Source: Alphaproteobacteria bacterium (GTDB taxonomy: Bacteria; Pseudomonadota; Alphaproteobacteria; RF32; UBA3637). Taken from it: a DNA stretch of 23,717 bases. The notes under the pieces were generated by a model. The model saw only the letters and a list, made by a program, of their open reading frames with translations, had not been told where the DNA came from and did no database searches. Shown here piece by piece: positions 1 through 6,420 of this stretch. The position numbers and the translations under genes were made by a program. The stretch spans positions 1 to 23,717 of the forward strand of contig JAGBRF010000152.1 of assembly GCA_017632555.1 (NCBI GenBank), given 5' to 3'. Positions within the stretch are counted from its first letter, which is position 1. Every line of letters starts with the position of its first letter.

Positions 1-193
1 GATTACGGAAAAAGTAAAAAGAAAAAGCTGTCAGTACAAGACCGATTAAAATTAACGGCCACCATATTAAGTATAATCCAAGCGCCAACACACCAAAAAG
101 CGCAACAAAACGATATCCTTCTTTATGGATAGGCGGTAACAAATATCTTTTCCAAGACAAATCTACTCTGGGATCTTCATTTTTTGAATTCAT
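1..193 (-). CDS. psd: Phosphatidylserine decarboxylase proenzyme, N-terminal part (cut by window edge)
   Basis: Psd converts phosphatidylserine to phosphatidylethanolamine at the inner membrane. Only the first 64 codons are visible. The ATG is the complement of 191-193, preceded by an AAAGGAG ribosome site 5-6 bases upstream. The protein begins MNSKNEDPRVDLSWKRYLLP, then PPIHKEGYRF, then a hydrophobic stretch (FVALFGVLALGLYLIWWPL, about residues 27-45) and FYFFRN at the edge. The 'P-I-H-x-E-G-Y' element followed by a hydrophobic segment and F-F-R is typical of the N-terminus of the short alphaproteobacterial Psd. The catalytic self-cleaving (L)GS motif lies outside the window. The call rests on N-terminal resemblance only, but the pattern is distinctive. 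Confidence 0.82.
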   Translation of the reverse strand, partial: MNSKNEDPRVDLSWKRYLLPPIHKEGYRFVALFGVLALGLYLIWWPLILIGLVLTAFSFYFFRN

Positions 194-286
194 TTTTTAC
201 TCCTTTATTTGACTTTATTCTTTTAATTTAGCCCAAAATAAAAAAAGAAGCAAAGTTTTTTTTGCAAAAAACATACAAAATCTTTC

Positions 287-315
287 TTGTCAAAAATAAC
301 AAATTATGATAGACT
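287..315 (+). promoter_or_regulatory. Promoter of tRNA-Glu
   Basis: TTGTCA (287-292) and TAGACT (310-315) are separated by 17 bases, a good sigma70-type match. The predicted start is near 322, about 14 bases before the tRNA gene at 336. Confidence 0.6.
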
Positions 316-335
316 TGAGCAAAACTTTAGGATAA

Positions 336-411
336 GTCCCTATCGTCTAGAGGCCTAGGACGCTGCCCTCTCACGGCAATAACCGGGGTTCGAATCCCCG
401 TAGGGACACCA
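336..411 (+). tRNA. tRNA-Glu, anticodon CUC
   Basis: A complete cloverleaf can be folded by eye. The acceptor stem is GTCCCTA (336-342) with TAGGGAC (401-407), followed by discriminator A408 and an encoded CCA (409-411). The D-arm is like that of E. coli tRNA-Glu. The anticodon stem-loop is CTGCC (363-367), loop CTCTCAC (368-374), GGCAA (375-379). The T-arm CGGGG-TTCGAAT-CCCCG is at 384-400. The anticodon is 370-372, CTC, which reads GAG. The body is nearly identical to E. coli tRNA-Glu(UUC) apart from this base, so a second tRNA-Glu(UUC) should exist elsewhere to read GAA. The last pair of the anticodon stem is C-A rather than a Watson-Crick pair. Confidence 0.95.
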
Positions 412-430
412 GTTTTCAAAGGAAAAGTTT

Positions 431-462
431 AAGACCGATTTTGATTTTCGGTCTTATTTTTT
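431..462 (+). terminator. Intrinsic terminator after tRNA-Glu
   Basis: Perfect 8-bp stem AAGACCGA (431-438) / TCGGTCTT (448-455), a 9-base loop, then a T-rich tail at 455-462. It lies 20 bases after the tRNA and touches the stop codon of the convergent rubrerythrin gene, so it may also slow transcription from the other strand, although the T-run on that side is weak. Confidence 0.8.
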
Positions 463-1039
463 ACCAATTATGCATCACGATTTCAAAATATGCTTTTTCG
501 TGGTCGCAACTGGGACATTTTTCGGGTGGTTCTGTGCCCGTCATGATATAACCGCAATTACTGCACTGCCAAACGGTTGTCGGTGTGCGTTTAAAAACCG
601 TTCCCTTAAAGATATTGTCCGCCAATTCCATATACCGTTTTTCATGACCTTTTTCGGAAACGGAAACGGCACGCCAAACGGCGGCAATTTCGGGAAAACC
701 TTCTTCTTCGGCTTTGGCGGCAAAGGCAGGATATAAGATTTCGCCTTCTTCGTGTTCGTTTTGAACGGCTTCACGCAAATTTTCCAAAGTCGAACGAATA
801 ACACCGGCGGGATATGTGGCCGTTATTTCGACATCTCCGCCACGCAAGAATTTAAAGAAACGTTCAGCGTGTTCCTTTTCTTGATTGGCCGTCAAAGTAA
901 AAATGTTGGATATTTGCACAAACCCGTCCTTTTTCGCCTGTGAAGCCCAAAATGTATAACGATTGCGGGCTTGCCCTTCCCCCGCAAATGAAATAAGCAA
1001 ATTTTTTTCTGTTTCAGATCCTTTGATTGATTTTACCAT
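461..1039 (-). CDS. rbr: Rubrerythrin
   Basis: Rubrerythrin is a cytoplasmic NADH-linked peroxidase with a di-iron centre and a rubredoxin-type iron site that detoxifies hydrogen peroxide in anaerobes and microaerophiles. The 192-aa protein has the normal length and both domains. An N-terminal ferritin-like four-helix domain (about residues 1-145) carries the iron-ligand motifs G-E-G-Q-A-R-N-R-Y, N-Q-E-K-E-H-A-E-R, N-E-H-E-E-G and S-E-K-G-H-E-K-R-Y. A C-terminal rubredoxin-like domain has C-S-N-C-G-Y and C-P-S-C-D-H. The start is preceded by AGGAG. It appears to be a single-gene unit with no linked redox partner in view. Its presence argues that the organism lives in low oxygen. Confidence 0.96.
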   Translation of the reverse strand: MVKSIKGSETEKNLLISFAGEGQARNRYTFWASQAKKDGFVQISNIFTLTANQEKEHAERFFKFLRGGDVEITATYPAGVIRSTLENLREAVQNEHEEGEILYPAFAAKAEEEGFPEIAAVWRAVSVSEKGHEKRYMELADNIFKGTVFKRTPTTVWQCSNCGYIMTGTEPPEKCPSCDHEKAYFEIVMHNW

Positions 1040-1142
1040 TTTATTTCTCCTGTATTTTCTAAACAGGTAAGAGATAGGATTCCAATACTCCCGACAAAAC
1101 AGGTCGAAACAAATAAAATAAAGGGGTATGTAAGACAGAGTA

Positions 1143-1820
1143 CTATTGTTTTTCTTTACGTTTTCTGATTAACCAGAAAATTAAACGCAGCAAACAAGTT
1201 ATGGCCAAGCAAACTTTACCCATTGGAAAATTAATTCCATTTGCTTGAAACACTGAATCGAAAAAAATTGAAAAAAACAACAGAAATATAAAAACAGGCC
1301 AACTGAATTTTTGATTTACCAGCAACAGACCATCCATTAAAAGCAAGAAACCGACAAAAAGAGGTCTGCTTTCCAAAATTCCGTTTTCCGCATTTTTTCC
1401 ACTCAATGCAGTGCCTACAAGCTTAGAAGGCAGATAGAGAAATATGTAAAAGGAAACAAACATAAGAAATGTTACGTATCTGTCTAATAAGCGTTTACCG
1501 GTTGTTTTAATCTCTTTTACTTTTTTATCATTATTTTCTGTTATGGCGTTCTTTTCTTCGTCTGCTAAAATTCCTTTTTGAATTAAAAGCATCAATATAA
1601 AATTGAATGCTATCACTACAATAAAGTATTCAGATGTAATCAATTCCCCCTTATTTACAGGCAAGTAAGAACCTATGCCATCCCAATCATTCAAGAGAAA
1701 TGATCCGATAAACCACACACCAAAAGTCAAAAGAAAAAAACACATTCTTTTTTTCTTATCAAAAAAATATATTTTGATAAACAATGCCAAAAACAAAATT
1801 GCAGAAATTAATTCATACAT
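1143..1820 (-). CDS. Multi-pass membrane protein of unknown function
   Basis: I do not recognise this 225-aa protein. It has about six hydrophobic segments: at the N-terminus (ELISAILFLALFIKIYFF), a pair between about residues 28 and 75, and three in the second half, with a basic C-terminus (IRKRKEKQ). A charged linker rich in Asp, Glu and Lys (around residues 83-108) separates the two halves. I chose the ATG at complement 1818-1820 over an in-frame TTG six bases upstream, because AAAGGG lies at the right distance from the ATG. It has a TTGACA-type promoter at 1854-1882 and is separated from the ankyrin gene by a terminator, so it is probably its own transcript. The stop is TAG, the only TAG among complete genes here. 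Confidence 0.75.
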   Translation of the reverse strand: MYELISAILFLALFIKIYFFDKKKRMCFFLLTFGVWFIGSFLLNDWDGIGSYLPVNKGELITSEYFIVVIAFNFILMLLIQKGILADEEKNAITENNDKKVKEIKTTGKRLLDRYVTFLMFVSFYIFLYLPSKLVGTALSGKNAENGILESRPLFVGFLLLMDGLLLVNQKFSWPVFIFLLFFSIFFDSVFQANGINFPMGKVCLAITCLLRLIFWLIRKRKEKQ

Positions 1821-1839
1821 AATCAACCCTTTTTATTGA

Positions 1840-1887
1840 TTGTCAACAATACATTGATATGAAAAATCGGGCGATTTGTCAACAATA
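1840..1887. repeat. 12-bp direct repeat TTGTCAACAATA in the promoter region
   Basis: Identical copies of TTGTCAACAATA lie at 1840-1851 and 1876-1887, 36 bp apart. On the minus strand each contains TTGACA. The distal copy supplies the -35 box for the membrane-protein gene; the proximal copy lies just before its ribosome site. It could be a regulator site or chance in AT-rich DNA. Confidence 0.5.
1854..1882 (-). promoter_or_regulatory. Promoter of the membrane-protein gene at 1143-1820
   Basis: On the minus strand, perfect -35 TTGACA (complement of 1877-1882), a 17-base spacer, and -10 TATCAA (complement of 1854-1859). It lies about 35 bases from the ATG. Confidence 0.6.
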
Positions 1888-1919
1888 AAAAAACACCACC
1901 TGACAGATGCCAAGTGGTG
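1887..1919 (-). terminator. Intrinsic terminator of the ankyrin gene
   Basis: Read on the minus strand: CACCACTT, a 10-base loop, AGGTGGTG (8-bp stem with one G-T pair), then seven Ts. It begins about 22 bases after the ankyrin stop codon. Confidence 0.85.
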
Positions 1920-1941
1920 ATAAAATTTGAATAAAAAGTTT

Positions 1942-2742
1942 TTATTCTCTTTCTTTTCCGCGATTAAAGAACGCATTGACAAAAGTACGGATATTTTCCT
2001 TATTTTGTTCTTCCGGATGTTCAGCTATGTAATCGGCACGAATCAATGCGGCACTTTTTAACATACTGACCAATTCTTTATCTTGAACAATATTCAAACC
2101 GCAAGCCAATCCCAACGCCGTAGCGCCATCATTGTCTTTTGCATTTACATCAACGCCCTTTTCAATCATCTTTTGGATAACTTCATTATCTTTCATATCA
2201 TCATCGCCAAGATCTTTATTGCGAACAATTACGGCTTCCATCAACGGAGTAATACCATTTTTATCTTTGGAGTCAAGGTTGGCACCTTTTTCAATCAAAT
2301 CCAATGCCAAATCTTTATTTTTAGCACAGATTGCCCATGTCAAAACACTGCGACCATATTTATCACGCGCATTGATATCGGCACCTTTTGCAATCAACAT
2401 ATCATAAATGTCTTTTTCATCTGAATCCACAGCCAACATCAACGGTGTGACGCGGTTTTTATCCGTTATATTTGCATCGGCACCTTTTTCAAGCACCGTG
2501 TATACAGCGTGATCCAAACCTTTTTCAATCAACAACATCAAAAGCGGGCGACCTTTTTTATCTTTCAAATTTACATCTGCACCTTTTTCAAGCATAGTGG
2601 CAACTTTCTTCAAAATATAGTCGTCAGAATTACTGCGCCAAGCGACTTTTCCCCATGTTTGAGCCCACTTTTTTTCATTTTCACTTCTCAACATTAAACC
2701 GATCAAGCCCAAGATACCGATCCAATTTTTCTTTTTTGCCAT
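1942..2742 (-). CDS. Ankyrin-repeat protein
   Basis: The 266-aa protein consists mostly of about five ankyrin repeats of 33 residues, each with the signature L-x-x-G-A-D-x-N-x-x-D-x-x-G-x-x-x-L (for example EKGADVNLKDKKGRPLLMLL and AKGADINARDKYGRSVLTWA). The fourth repeat has an insertion rich in Asp. A short hydrophobic stretch near the N-terminus (WIGILGLIGLML) follows MAKKKN and may be a weak signal or membrane anchor. The C-terminal tail is highly charged. I placed the start at complement 2740-2742: the GGAG inside the first codons of a longer frame (ATG at 2752-2754) lies six bases before this ATG and looks like its ribosome site. It has a near-consensus promoter and a terminator of its own. 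Ankyrin proteins bind other proteins, and in host-associated bacteria some are secreted effectors. The true role is unknown. Confidence 0.9.
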   Translation of the reverse strand: MAKKKNWIGILGLIGLMLRSENEKKWAQTWGKVAWRSNSDDYILKKVATMLEKGADVNLKDKKGRPLLMLLIEKGLDHAVYTVLEKGADANITDKNRVTPLMLAVDSDEKDIYDMLIAKGADINARDKYGRSVLTWAICAKNKDLALDLIEKGANLDSKDKNGITPLMEAVIVRNKDLGDDDMKDNEVIQKMIEKGVDVNAKDNDGATALGLACGLNIVQDKELVSMLKSAALIRADYIAEHPEEQNKENIRTFVNAFFNRGKERE

Positions 2743-2763
2743 TTTTATCTCCATTTTGTCATC

Positions 2764-2784
2764 CGCCTATACGATAAATAGGCG
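2764..2784 (-). promoter_or_regulatory. Perfect inverted repeat in the ankyrin gene leader
   Basis: CGCCTAT (2764-2770), a 7-base loop, ATAGGCG (2778-2784). It lies between the -10 box (2797-2802) and the start codon, so it would form a hairpin in the 5' leader or serve as a dyad operator overlapping the early transcribed region. Confidence 0.55.
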
Positions 2785-2796
2785 CTTTATCAGCCT

Positions 2797-2825
2797 ATAA
2801 TACAGCATTTTTATAAAAATGTCAA
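2797..2825 (-). promoter_or_regulatory. Strong sigma70-type promoter of the ankyrin gene
   Basis: On the minus strand, perfect -35 TTGACA (complement of 2820-2825), an exact 17-base spacer, and -10 TATTAT (complement of 2797-2802). It is the best promoter match in the window. Confidence 0.8.
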
Positions 2826-2864
2826 GTTTTTTTATTTTTTTCTTTTTTTGTACAAAAACTGAAT

Positions 2865-3260
2865 TTATGGCAATTGTTGGATACGGCTGACAACGGCAAA
2901 AAATCCGTTACGGCGCGTGGGTGATAAATGGGTTGCCAAACCCAATTGTTCAAAAATTTGTTCAATCGGAACGTTTCGAATTTGTTCGGCATTTTTTCCC
3001 GAATAAGCGGATAAAATAACCGCAATCAACCCTTTGACGATTAAAGCATCACTGTCCGCCAAAAACGTATAGCACCCGTTTTCGTCTTTTTGTGAATACA
3101 GCCATACTTGGCTCATACACCCGTCCACTTTATTGGCGTCCGTTCGACAATCGGAAGGAAGGGCATCAAGCCCTTCCCCCAATTCGATTAAATAACGATA
3201 TTTGTCTTCCCAATCTTCCAAAAAAGAAAAGTTGGAAATTATTTCATCAATAGATGTCAT
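2865..3260 (-). CDS. sufE: SufE-type cysteine desulfuration protein
   Basis: SufE accepts sulfane sulfur from the cysteine desulfurase SufS and passes it to the SufBCD scaffold for Fe-S cluster assembly. The 131-aa length is typical. The sequence fits the SufE fold: an N-terminal D-W-E-D-K-Y-R-Y-L-I-E-L-G element, N-K-V-D-G-C-M-S-Q-V-W-L with active-site Cys48, D-S-D-A-L-I-V-K-G-L-I-A-V-I-L, and the closing L-S-P-T-R-R-N-G pattern. Its ATG directly abuts the TAA of the upstream gene, so translation is probably coupled. It is the last gene of a three-gene operon with a DUF3126 gene and a periplasmic-protein gene; no suf or isc genes are next to it. I see no clear terminator after it. Confidence 0.93.
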   Translation of the reverse strand: MTSIDEIISNFSFLEDWEDKYRYLIELGEGLDALPSDCRTDANKVDGCMSQVWLYSQKDENGCYTFLADSDALIVKGLIAVILSAYSGKNAEQIRNVPIEQIFEQLGLATHLSPTRRNGFFAVVSRIQQLP

Positions 3261-4697
3261 TTACATTCCCAAAAGAGCGCTTGAATCTATATCCACCTTT
3301 TGTCCGTTGATGAACAACGATCCATTGCTGGCTTCGATATCAAACAACAAAGCGTCTTTTCCTTGGTCATCTTTGACTTTTTTGGCCGTAGCGGCATACG
3401 GACGCAAAGCATCTAATACACCCTGACCTTCATCGCAATCTTTTTCATAAGCTACTCTGAATTCATCAGGAGTCATTTTGTTTTCTAACATTTGATCGAC
3501 CAATTTTTGACAAGCGGCTTCATCTATCCTTTTAGGTTCCGGCGCTAAATATTCAAAATTGGTGATTTGCATTGTGCCCTTGAAAGTTTCGTTTTCAACT
3601 TCGACCTTTCCTTTTAACAACATTGCATATTCATCGGAATCGGCTGAAACTTTGTTTACGTCAATGACCATATTCTTTGTCAAAGCACTTTTGGCTTTGT
3701 CAAGTTCACCTTGGACGCTTTTCAAAATAACACCTTTACGCGGAGATTCCGGCAATTTTTCCGTTTCGTTCACTTTATCCAATGCTTCGGAATAATTAGC
3801 CAACTGTTCAACCGTAAAACCGCTTGCCGTTATATCAAACGACATATTACCCGGCGCAGCCACCGTAGTAACACCTTGTTTGATATCGGTCATATCCAAT
3901 TTCAAATCCACTGTGATATTGTATTGCGTATCTTGTTTCATATTCAATGATTGAGCTAAATTGAAAGATACCATATCCGATTGCGGAACGATGGTTGAAA
4001 TTTTAACATCATTCAAAGACATTTTTTGCGCAATACTTGGCGTTTTCTTTATTTGTTCCATAGGAGAAGTAGACTTCACCGTTTCCGGCACAATCACTTC
4101 GAAATCAAATGATTTTGCCACAATAGAACCCATCGGGTGAGTAACGGTAAAACCTTGAACAGACATTTTATCTTCTTGTTTTACCTTTCCGCCATCCAAT
4201 GCTGTTGATGCATCAAGCAAACGAATTGATGAAGCAGTTGCATTCAAACTTTCATCAAAAGGAATTTTCAAATCATTTAATGTAACTTCCTGACTTTCAA
4301 CTATATCCAAAGCCGGAATAATTTTTGCAATATAATTGACGTTTGAATAAGTTGCGTTTTGAGATGCCAACAATCTTTCTACTGTCGGGAATATGTAAGC
4401 CATTTTATCCAATTTCAAAACATAACGTTTATTTGAAGCAACTTCGCCGTCTTCTTCAACGGGGAAAGAAAAACCACTGATAAATTGTTTTCCGCCTTCT
4501 TTTTCCATACCATCCGGGATTGAAACTTCAAATCCGGTAGCTGTTGATTTAATGGACGGGGCTGATTTGTATTCTATACTGCTGGACATAATGTTATTTT
4601 TGACAACGTTCAAAATCTGATCCGCCGGCGTTACGGTTTGTGCCAAAGCAACAGTGGAAACAGAAGCCAAAATTAAGGCAAGATATAATTTTTTCAT
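3261..4697 (-). CDS. Secreted/periplasmic protein, possibly DUF945 (YdgA)-like
   Basis: The 478-aa protein opens with a clear Sec signal peptide (MKKLYLALILASVSTVALA, cleavage before Q20). The mature part is mostly predicted beta-strand without recognisable catalytic motifs. The C-terminal end, L-L-F-D-I-E-A-S-N-G-S-L-F-I-N-G-Q-K-V, resembles the 'x-G-x-L-x-x-N-G' ending of DUF945/YdgA family envelope proteins, and the overall length (about 480) also fits. This is a pattern match only; an alphaproteobacterial DUF2125-like protein is an alternative. It has an AAAGGAG ribosome site and lies 10 bases after the DUF3126 gene, with its stop touching the sufE start. Confidence 0.7.
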   Translation of the reverse strand: MKKLYLALILASVSTVALAQTVTPADQILNVVKNNIMSSSIEYKSAPSIKSTATGFEVSIPDGMEKEGGKQFISGFSFPVEEDGEVASNKRYVLKLDKMAYIFPTVERLLASQNATYSNVNYIAKIIPALDIVESQEVTLNDLKIPFDESLNATASSIRLLDASTALDGGKVKQEDKMSVQGFTVTHPMGSIVAKSFDFEVIVPETVKSTSPMEQIKKTPSIAQKMSLNDVKISTIVPQSDMVSFNLAQSLNMKQDTQYNITVDLKLDMTDIKQGVTTVAAPGNMSFDITASGFTVEQLANYSEALDKVNETEKLPESPRKGVILKSVQGELDKAKSALTKNMVIDVNKVSADSDEYAMLLKGKVEVENETFKGTMQITNFEYLAPEPKRIDEAACQKLVDQMLENKMTPDEFRVAYEKDCDEGQGVLDALRPYAATAKKVKDDQGKDALLFDIEASNGSLFINGQKVDIDSSALLGM

Positions 4698-4707
4698 TTT
4701 TTCTCCT

Positions 4708-4923
4708 TTATTCTTCTAAATCTTCGGGCAAAATAGCCATATTAAAATCATATGAAACTTCGCCTTCATCTTCGTTTTTATAAACAACACCGATAAATTG
4801 TCCACCTAATAAAACCTCTGCGGGCGCATCTTTGCCGGTGCCTTCCTTCAAAAAAAAGTTTTCATTTGAAAACAACTTACGAAAATAAGTTTGTACTTGT
4901 TGCATTTCTGATTTTTTAAACAT
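4708..4923 (-). CDS. DUF3126 family protein
   Basis: A 71-aa acidic protein. It matches the small alphaproteobacterial DUF3126 family: an N-terminal helix (E-M-Q-Q-V-Q-T-Y-F-R-K-L-F), then A-E-V-L-L-G-G-Q-F-I-G-V-V-Y, and the ending S-Y-D-F-N-M-A-I-L-P-E-D-L-E-E. The family's function is not known to me. The start is supported by AAGGGG six bases upstream. It is the first gene of the operon leading to sufE. Confidence 0.85.
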   Translation of the reverse strand: MFKKSEMQQVQTYFRKLFSNENFFLKEGTGKDAPAEVLLGGQFIGVVYKNEDEGEVSYDFNMAILPEDLEE

Positions 4924-4996
4924 GAAAAACCCCTTTTCTTCTATACACTTTTCTACAATAGCGCAAAAAATACTTTTTAAAAAGCTTTTTTTTTAA

Positions 4997-5002
4997 TATA
5001 AT
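4997..5002 (+). promoter_or_regulatory. -10 box of dusA, possibly giving a leaderless transcript
   Basis: A perfect TATAAT at 4997-5002 lies only nine bases before the dusA ATG at 5012. The predicted start is near 5009. No Shine-Dalgarno sequence is visible, and the -35 match is poor. Confidence 0.5.
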
Positions 5003-5011
5003 TCAAAAATC

Positions 5012-5950
5012 ATGCAAAAACAAATTGAAATAGCACCTATGTTGGATTGGACGGATACCTTTTTCCGTCAGTTTTTCCGTTTAATCAGCCACCATGCACC
5101 GCTTTACACGGAAATGATTGCCGAACAAGCATTGGCACATGGCGATATCGAAAAATTACTTTCTTTTAATCCGGTCGAACAACCATTGATTTTGCAAGTC
5201 GGCGGAAGTTCACCCGATTTAATGGCAAACGCCGCACAGTTGGCCGAACAAAAGGGATTTCAAGCAATCAACATCAACGCCGGATGTCCATCCGAACGGG
5301 TGCAAGCCGGTGCTTTCGGAGCTTGTTTAATGGCATGTCCGCAACAAGTTACCGATTGTGTAAAAGCAATGAAAGCAAAAACGAAATTGCCCGTCACGAT
5401 AAAAACACGCATTGCATTAGATGACAAAAACGACTCCACAGATGGTTTTGATGCTTGTTGTCGATTTGTTGAAGCAACGGCAAATGCCGGTTGCCAACGT
5501 TTTATTATTCACGCCAGAAAAGCCCGTCTGAAAGGTTTAACACCCAAAGAAAACCGCCAAAAATTACCAATCGATTATTCCGTTGTTTATCGCATTAAAG
5601 AAAAATTTCCCGAACTTGAAATTTTAATCAACGGACAAATTTTAAGCATTGAAGAAATTCAAACGCATTTGAAATATACCGATGGCGTTATGATTGAGCG
5701 TTGGGCTTATGCTGACCCTTACGGATTGGCGGATATCGATAAATTATTTTATAATGACAATCACCCCGTTTTAAGCAGAAAAGAAATTATCGAACATCTT
5801 TTACCCGTAATTGAGACATACGAAAAGCCATTGCACGCAACCCGTCATTTAATGGGTCTTTATGCCAAAACACCCCTTTCGAAAAAATGGAAACAAACTT
5901 TATTGGAAAACAATTTGTCAAAAATATATGAATTTCAAGAAAGTTGTTGA
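5012..5950 (+). CDS. dusA: tRNA-dihydrouridine synthase A
   Basis: Dus enzymes are FMN- and NADPH-dependent and reduce specific uridines of tRNA to dihydrouridine; DusA acts on D-loop positions 20/20a. The 312-aa TIM-barrel protein has the DusA-type opening A-P-M-L-D-W-T-D, L-Y-T-E-M-I, L-Q-V-G-G-S, and I-N-A-G-C-P-S-E-R-V-Q-A-G-A-F-G-A-C-L-M, with catalytic Cys105. H-A-R-K-A-R-L-K-G-L and the C-terminal helical part T-R-H-L-M-G-L-Y also match. It lacks a ribosome site and follows a TATAAT very closely, so it may be translated from a leaderless mRNA. It ends in TGA, with an in-frame TAA three codons later. Confidence 0.95.
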   Translation: MQKQIEIAPMLDWTDTFFRQFFRLISHHAPLYTEMIAEQALAHGDIEKLLSFNPVEQPLILQVGGSSPDLMANAAQLAEQKGFQAININAGCPSERVQAGAFGACLMACPQQVTDCVKAMKAKTKLPVTIKTRIALDDKNDSTDGFDACCRFVEATANAGCQRFIIHARKARLKGLTPKENRQKLPIDYSVVYRIKEKFPELEILINGQILSIEEIQTHLKYTDGVMIERWAYADPYGLADIDKLFYNDNHPVLSRKEIIEHLLPVIETYEKPLHATRHLMGLYAKTPLSKKWKQTLLENNLSKIYEFQESC

Positions 5951-5975
5951 TTTTTATAAAATTTTATGTTATAAT
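5947..5975 (+). promoter_or_regulatory. Extended -10 promoter of the Val/Pro-rich protein gene
   Basis: TTGATT (5947-5952), a 17-base spacer, and a perfect TATAAT (5970-5975) preceded by TG one base upstream (extended -10). It overlaps the last codons of dusA. A strong AAAGGAGA ribosome site follows before the ATG at 6009. Confidence 0.75.
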
Positions 5976-6008
5976 AGTTCCGTAATCATGTGAAAGGAGA
6001 CGAAAATC

Positions 6009-6386
6009 ATGAAAAAAACATTATTTACATCTGTTGCAACTGCCGCCTTGATTTTTGGCGCAGGAATTGCACCGAAAGCAGACGCACGCGATCCTTATTA
6101 TTTCCCGCGTGACAAACATCATCACAACGAAGCGGCCGAAATTGTTGGCGTTTCATTGGCTGGTGCAGCTGCGGTTATTGATGCTTTGACGGGTCGTCCA
6201 AGAACAGTTATTGTTGAACAACCTGTTGTTGTGGCACCGGCTCCGGTTGTTGTATTACCGCCACCTCCACCACCAAAACCGGTTGTTATCATTGAACGTC
6301 CGGCTCCGGTTATTGTAACTCCACCTGTTGTTGTTACACCGCGCCGTCCAAAAACAACGGTTATTGTAAAACAAAAACATCGTTAA
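6009..6386 (+). CDS. Secreted Val/Pro-rich protein of unknown function
   Basis: A 125-aa protein with a signal peptide (about residues 1-26, ending A-D-A). A short histidine-containing segment (Y-Y-F-P-R-D-K-H-H-H-N-E) is followed by a small hydrophobic, Ala/Gly-rich stretch (I-V-G-V-S-L-A-G-A-A-A-V-I-D-A-L). The second half (from about residue 66) is low-complexity, alternating V-V/V-I-V-E with P-A-P, P-P-P-P-P-P-K-P and P-R-R-P, and the protein ends in basic residues. Such a tail suggests an extended, possibly cell-wall-spanning or protein-binding segment. Its own extended -10 promoter, a strong ribosome site and a strong terminator suggest that it is abundant and expressed alone. I do not recognise a family. 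Confidence 0.85.
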   Translation: MKKTLFTSVATAALIFGAGIAPKADARDPYYFPRDKHHHNEAAEIVGVSLAGAAAVIDALTGRPRTVIVEQPVVVAPAPVVVLPPPPPPKPVVIIERPAPVIVTPPVVVTPRRPKTTVIVKQKHR

Positions 6387-6390
6387 AAAC

Positions 6391-6420
6391 AAAAGGCCTT
6401 CAAATCGAAGGCCTTTTCTT
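6391..6420. terminator. Bidirectional intrinsic terminator
   Basis: Stem AAAAGGCCTTC (6391-6401) / GAAGGCCTTTT (6407-6417) with a 5-base loop and A- and T-rich flanks. It lies between the stop of the Val/Pro-rich gene and the convergent stop of xthA, and works in both directions by symmetry. Confidence 0.9.

Noticed and set aside
1049..1067. CCTGT/ACAGG inverted repeat over the rubrerythrin ribosome site
   Set aside because: Five-bp arms with a 9-base AT-rich loop; too weak to call a riboregulator.
2822..2864. AT-rich palindromic stretch (TTTTTGTACAAAAA) after sufE
   Set aside because: No GC stem and no T-run in the right direction; likely chance in AT-rich DNA, so not called a terminator.
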